This document shows, one piece after another, positions 62,465 through 64,000 of a stretch of 64,000 nucleotides of DNA. Each line of letters starts with the position of its first letter. Position 1 is the stretch's first letter. The DNA is from Polaribacter sp. SA4-12 (lineage in GTDB: Bacteria > Bacteroidota > Bacteroidia > Flavobacteriales > Flavobacteriaceae): positions 3,205,501 through 3,269,500 of the forward strand of contig NZ_CP019334.1 of assembly GCF_002163675.1 (NCBI RefSeq). The letters are read 5' to 3'. The notes beneath the pieces were generated by a model. That model was not told where the DNA came from and made no database searches. It saw only the letters and a list, made by a program, of their open reading frames with translations. A program made the translations under genes and the position numbers.

Positions 62465-62656
62465 CTCCCCCCCAAAAAAAACAACTATTCATAAGCTTTG
62501 ATTATTTTAAATCGTCCCCTAAAAAGCTTTATAGTTAATTTCCCCAGAAACACTATTTGTGCATACATTCTAACCTTACTAATAAAATAAAGATTAAAAA
62601 CAACCCTGCCCCAAATTAACCCAAAACAAAATAGTATTAAAACAGTTCCCTCAATT
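62465..62656. other. C-tract-rich leader between the response regulator and the lipoprotein gene
   Basis: 192 bp without a gene. It starts with seven C (62467-62473) directly followed by eight A (62474-62481) and contains further C clusters (CGTCCCC, TTTCCCC, CTGCCCC, ACCC, TTCCC) that stand out in this AT-rich genome. No TAnnTTTG box was found, so the downstream gene may rely on the response-regulator promoter. There is no clear terminator. Confidence 0.5.
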
Positions 62657-63328
62657 ATGAAAAATTTCAATTTATTTGCTTTATTAGCTTCATTCACATT
62701 AATTTTATCTTCTTGTTCAACAAATGATACTCTTTTACCAGAAGAACAATCTTTAGATTTATTAAAAACTTATACGATTATTAGAGATGTAGATGGAGCA
62801 TATTCTTTAGATTATAGTTTAAATGGTAATGCTGAAACAGAAAATGTAATTGATAATAATACAAATACTAATAATATTTATTTATATTCGTCGGACAGTC
62901 AATCAAGCAGAAGGGTTACTCAGGATTTAACTATTGATGGAACTCAAATTACAGTAGGTTTTGTTGACACAAATTCTAATAACTCTCCAGAGATTACTAT
63001 TATTGATGATAATGTAACAACATTAGCTAAAACTTCAGATAACAAAATGTTAAATGAATATAGTATTTCTAGTAGTGAAGATGGAACGTACAATTTAGAT
63101 TTTTCTGTAAATAATAAGGTTAGAGTAGATTTTGTTTTTAATGAAGAGATAGATACTTATGAAATTCATTTAGAAGAAGGAAAAACAGGAGAAAAGAATT
63201 TTTCTAGAGTTTTAGAAAAGGAATATGGTTTGCCTTTAAAGTTTACTTTTGTAAATCACATTAATGGTACTAATTCTCGAAGCGATGTTTTTACAACTAT
63301 TAAAAAGCCGGCAGTTATTATTTTATAA
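62657..63328 (+). CDS. Lipoprotein of unknown function with an internal duplication
   Basis: 223 residues. Signal peptide FALLASFTLILSSCSTN with lipobox. Two related halves are visible: residues 37-115 (TYTIIRDVDGAYSLDYSLNG ... ITVGFVDTNSNN) and 130-215 (EYSISSSEDGTYNLDFSVNN ... LKFTFVNHINGTN), each with a YxLD(Y/F)S core and a closing V(G/T)FV element. It is Asp/Asn/Ser-rich and probably displayed on the cell surface or in the periplasm. It sits 12 bp before the TPR gene and downstream of the response regulator; a sensory or secreted accessory role is possible but unproven. Confidence 0.82.
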   Translation: MKNFNLFALLASFTLILSSCSTNDTLLPEEQSLDLLKTYTIIRDVDGAYSLDYSLNGNAETENVIDNNTNTNNIYLYSSDSQSSRRVTQDLTIDGTQITVGFVDTNSNNSPEITIIDDNVTTLAKTSDNKMLNEYSISSSEDGTYNLDFSVNNKVRVDFVFNEEIDTYEIHLEEGKTGEKNFSRVLEKEYGLPLKFTFVNHINGTNSRSDVFTTIKKPAVIIL

Positions 63329-63340
63329 AATTTTAATATT

Positions 63341-64000
63341 TTGAATATAAAAATTTTGTTGATTTTTTTCCACCTATCAACAAGTTGTTTATTTAGTTTT
63401 ACAAAAGAAGAAGTTGTGTCTAACACAACTTCTTCTTTTGTTTTTCAAAATTACACATTATCAGAAAATTACAAGAAAGCAAAAATATTTTATGAAAATA
63501 AAGATTATGCTAATTCTTTGAGATTGGCATTAAAAATTAGTGAATCAGACAATCCTAAAAATGAGGTTGAATTAATTTTATTAAATCATTTAATTGCTAA
63601 TATATATTATGCAACTCGAAATAATAAGAATGCTTTAGTTTATCATAAAAAAACTTTAAATTATCTAAAAGAATTTAATCTATCTGTAGATAAAAATGAA
63701 ATTAACAGTGATAATATAACTTATTTTGATAAAGATTACATAACGTCAGAGACGTTGTTAAATTATGGTAATGCTTTTTATCGATTAAATATTAGAGACA
63801 ATATTAAAAGATATAAAGATAGCGCTTTATATTATTATAATGAAGTTGATAAAATTAACACTCTTAAAAATAATGTTTTAGAGGTAAAGTCAAAAGCTTA
63901 TAATAATATTTCAAGTATTTATATGAATGATAGTTTATATGAAAAAGCAAAATACTATGCTATAAAGTCGATTGGTATTCATAAAAAAATAAATAACAAA
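63341..64000 (+). CDS. TPR-repeat protein, 5' part only (possible TPR sensor kinase)
   Basis: Frame open from TTG 63341 to the end of the window (220 codons, no stop). It starts MNIKILLIFFHLSTSCLFS, a probable signal sequence, followed by helix pairs of TPR type (YKKAKIFYENKDYANSLRLA, LLNHLIANIYYATRNNKNAL, NNISSIYMNDSLYEKAKYYA). In this phylum exported TPR arrays of this kind often precede a membrane helix and a histidine kinase or a LuxR domain; the window ends before this can be seen. It is 12 bp after the lipoprotein gene. Confidence 0.8.
   Translation, partial: MNIKILLIFFHLSTSCLFSFTKEEVVSNTTSSFVFQNYTLSENYKKAKIFYENKDYANSLRLALKISESDNPKNEVELILLNHLIANIYYATRNNKNALVYHKKTLNYLKEFNLSVDKNEINSDNITYFDKDYITSETLLNYGNAFYRLNIRDNIKRYKDSALYYYNEVDKINTLKNNVLEVKSKAYNNISSIYMNDSLYEKAKYYAIKSIGIHKKINNK

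Overview
The window looks like chromosomal DNA of a marine member of the Flavobacteriaceae (Bacteroidota), probably Polaribacter or a near relative. This rests on several signs: very AT-rich DNA; many promoters with the Bacteroidota -7 box TAnnTTTG; family-typical genes (DUF4293 next to rho, a Rho with a long Asn-rich insertion, a type III pantothenate kinase, a mevalonate pathway with a GYDIA-type GHMP kinase, LytS/LytTR regulators, lipoproteins with SSC lipoboxes); and the intergenic repeat families. The genus is an inference. Two genes are cut by the window edges (a folate enzyme on the left, a TPR protein on the right).

Layout. 1-4.9 kb: folate cyclo-ligase, adenine deaminase, then a small accessory patch with an unknown gene and a GIY-YIG nuclease gene bracketed by perfect 28-bp inverted repeats, then an acetyltransferase and a PhnA-like protein. 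5-12 kb: DUF4407 membrane protein, a BlaI/M56 regulator pair with a visible operator, a lipoprotein prolyl isomerase and two peptidases. 12.2-21.2 kb: tRNA-Leu, then a galactose locus (GH2 beta-galactosidase, galT, galK, galM, GntR-type regulator, sodium/sugar symporter). 21.4-30.7 kb: thioesterase, Prc protease, surE, lpxB, NlpC/P60 lipoprotein, ComEC, two thioredoxin-fold proteins. 30.8-36 kb: peptide use (two POT transporters and a DPP-IV-like peptidase). 36-49.5 kb: isoprenoid genes in separate pieces (HMG-CoA reductase, GYDIA GHMP kinase, diphosphomevalonate decarboxylase, mevalonate kinase, UbiA prenyltransferase), interleaved with a LytS/LytTR two-component system, a thiamine pyrophosphokinase and small exported proteins. 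49.5-61.5 kb: pseudouridine synthase, a decayed gene, tRNA-Phe, an envelope operon (coaX, outer-membrane protein, TPR protein, lptC, CorC/HlyC protein, PpiD-like isomerase), rho and DUF4293. 61.7-64 kb: a NarL-type response regulator, a lipoprotein with an internal duplication, and the start of a TPR protein.

The most notable signals are regulatory or mobile rather than enzymatic. (1) Two promoters about 21 kb apart (40.2 kb and 61.7 kb) share the same architecture: two 18-bp CTCACTG-N4-CAGTGAG palindromes 22 bp apart, a third half-site 26 bp on, then -33 TTG and -7 TAAATTTG at identical distances. One drives the NarL-type response regulator, the other a small secreted protein of unknown function. 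(2) The GIY-YIG gene sits tightly between perfect inverted copies of a REP-like palindrome, beside what looks like a second, decayed copy of the 3' end of the adenine deaminase gene. (3) Two roughly 90 percent identical copies of a 135-170 bp structured element lie in convergent intergenic regions.

All functional calls come from reading motifs and gene context in the sequence alone; no database search was run.
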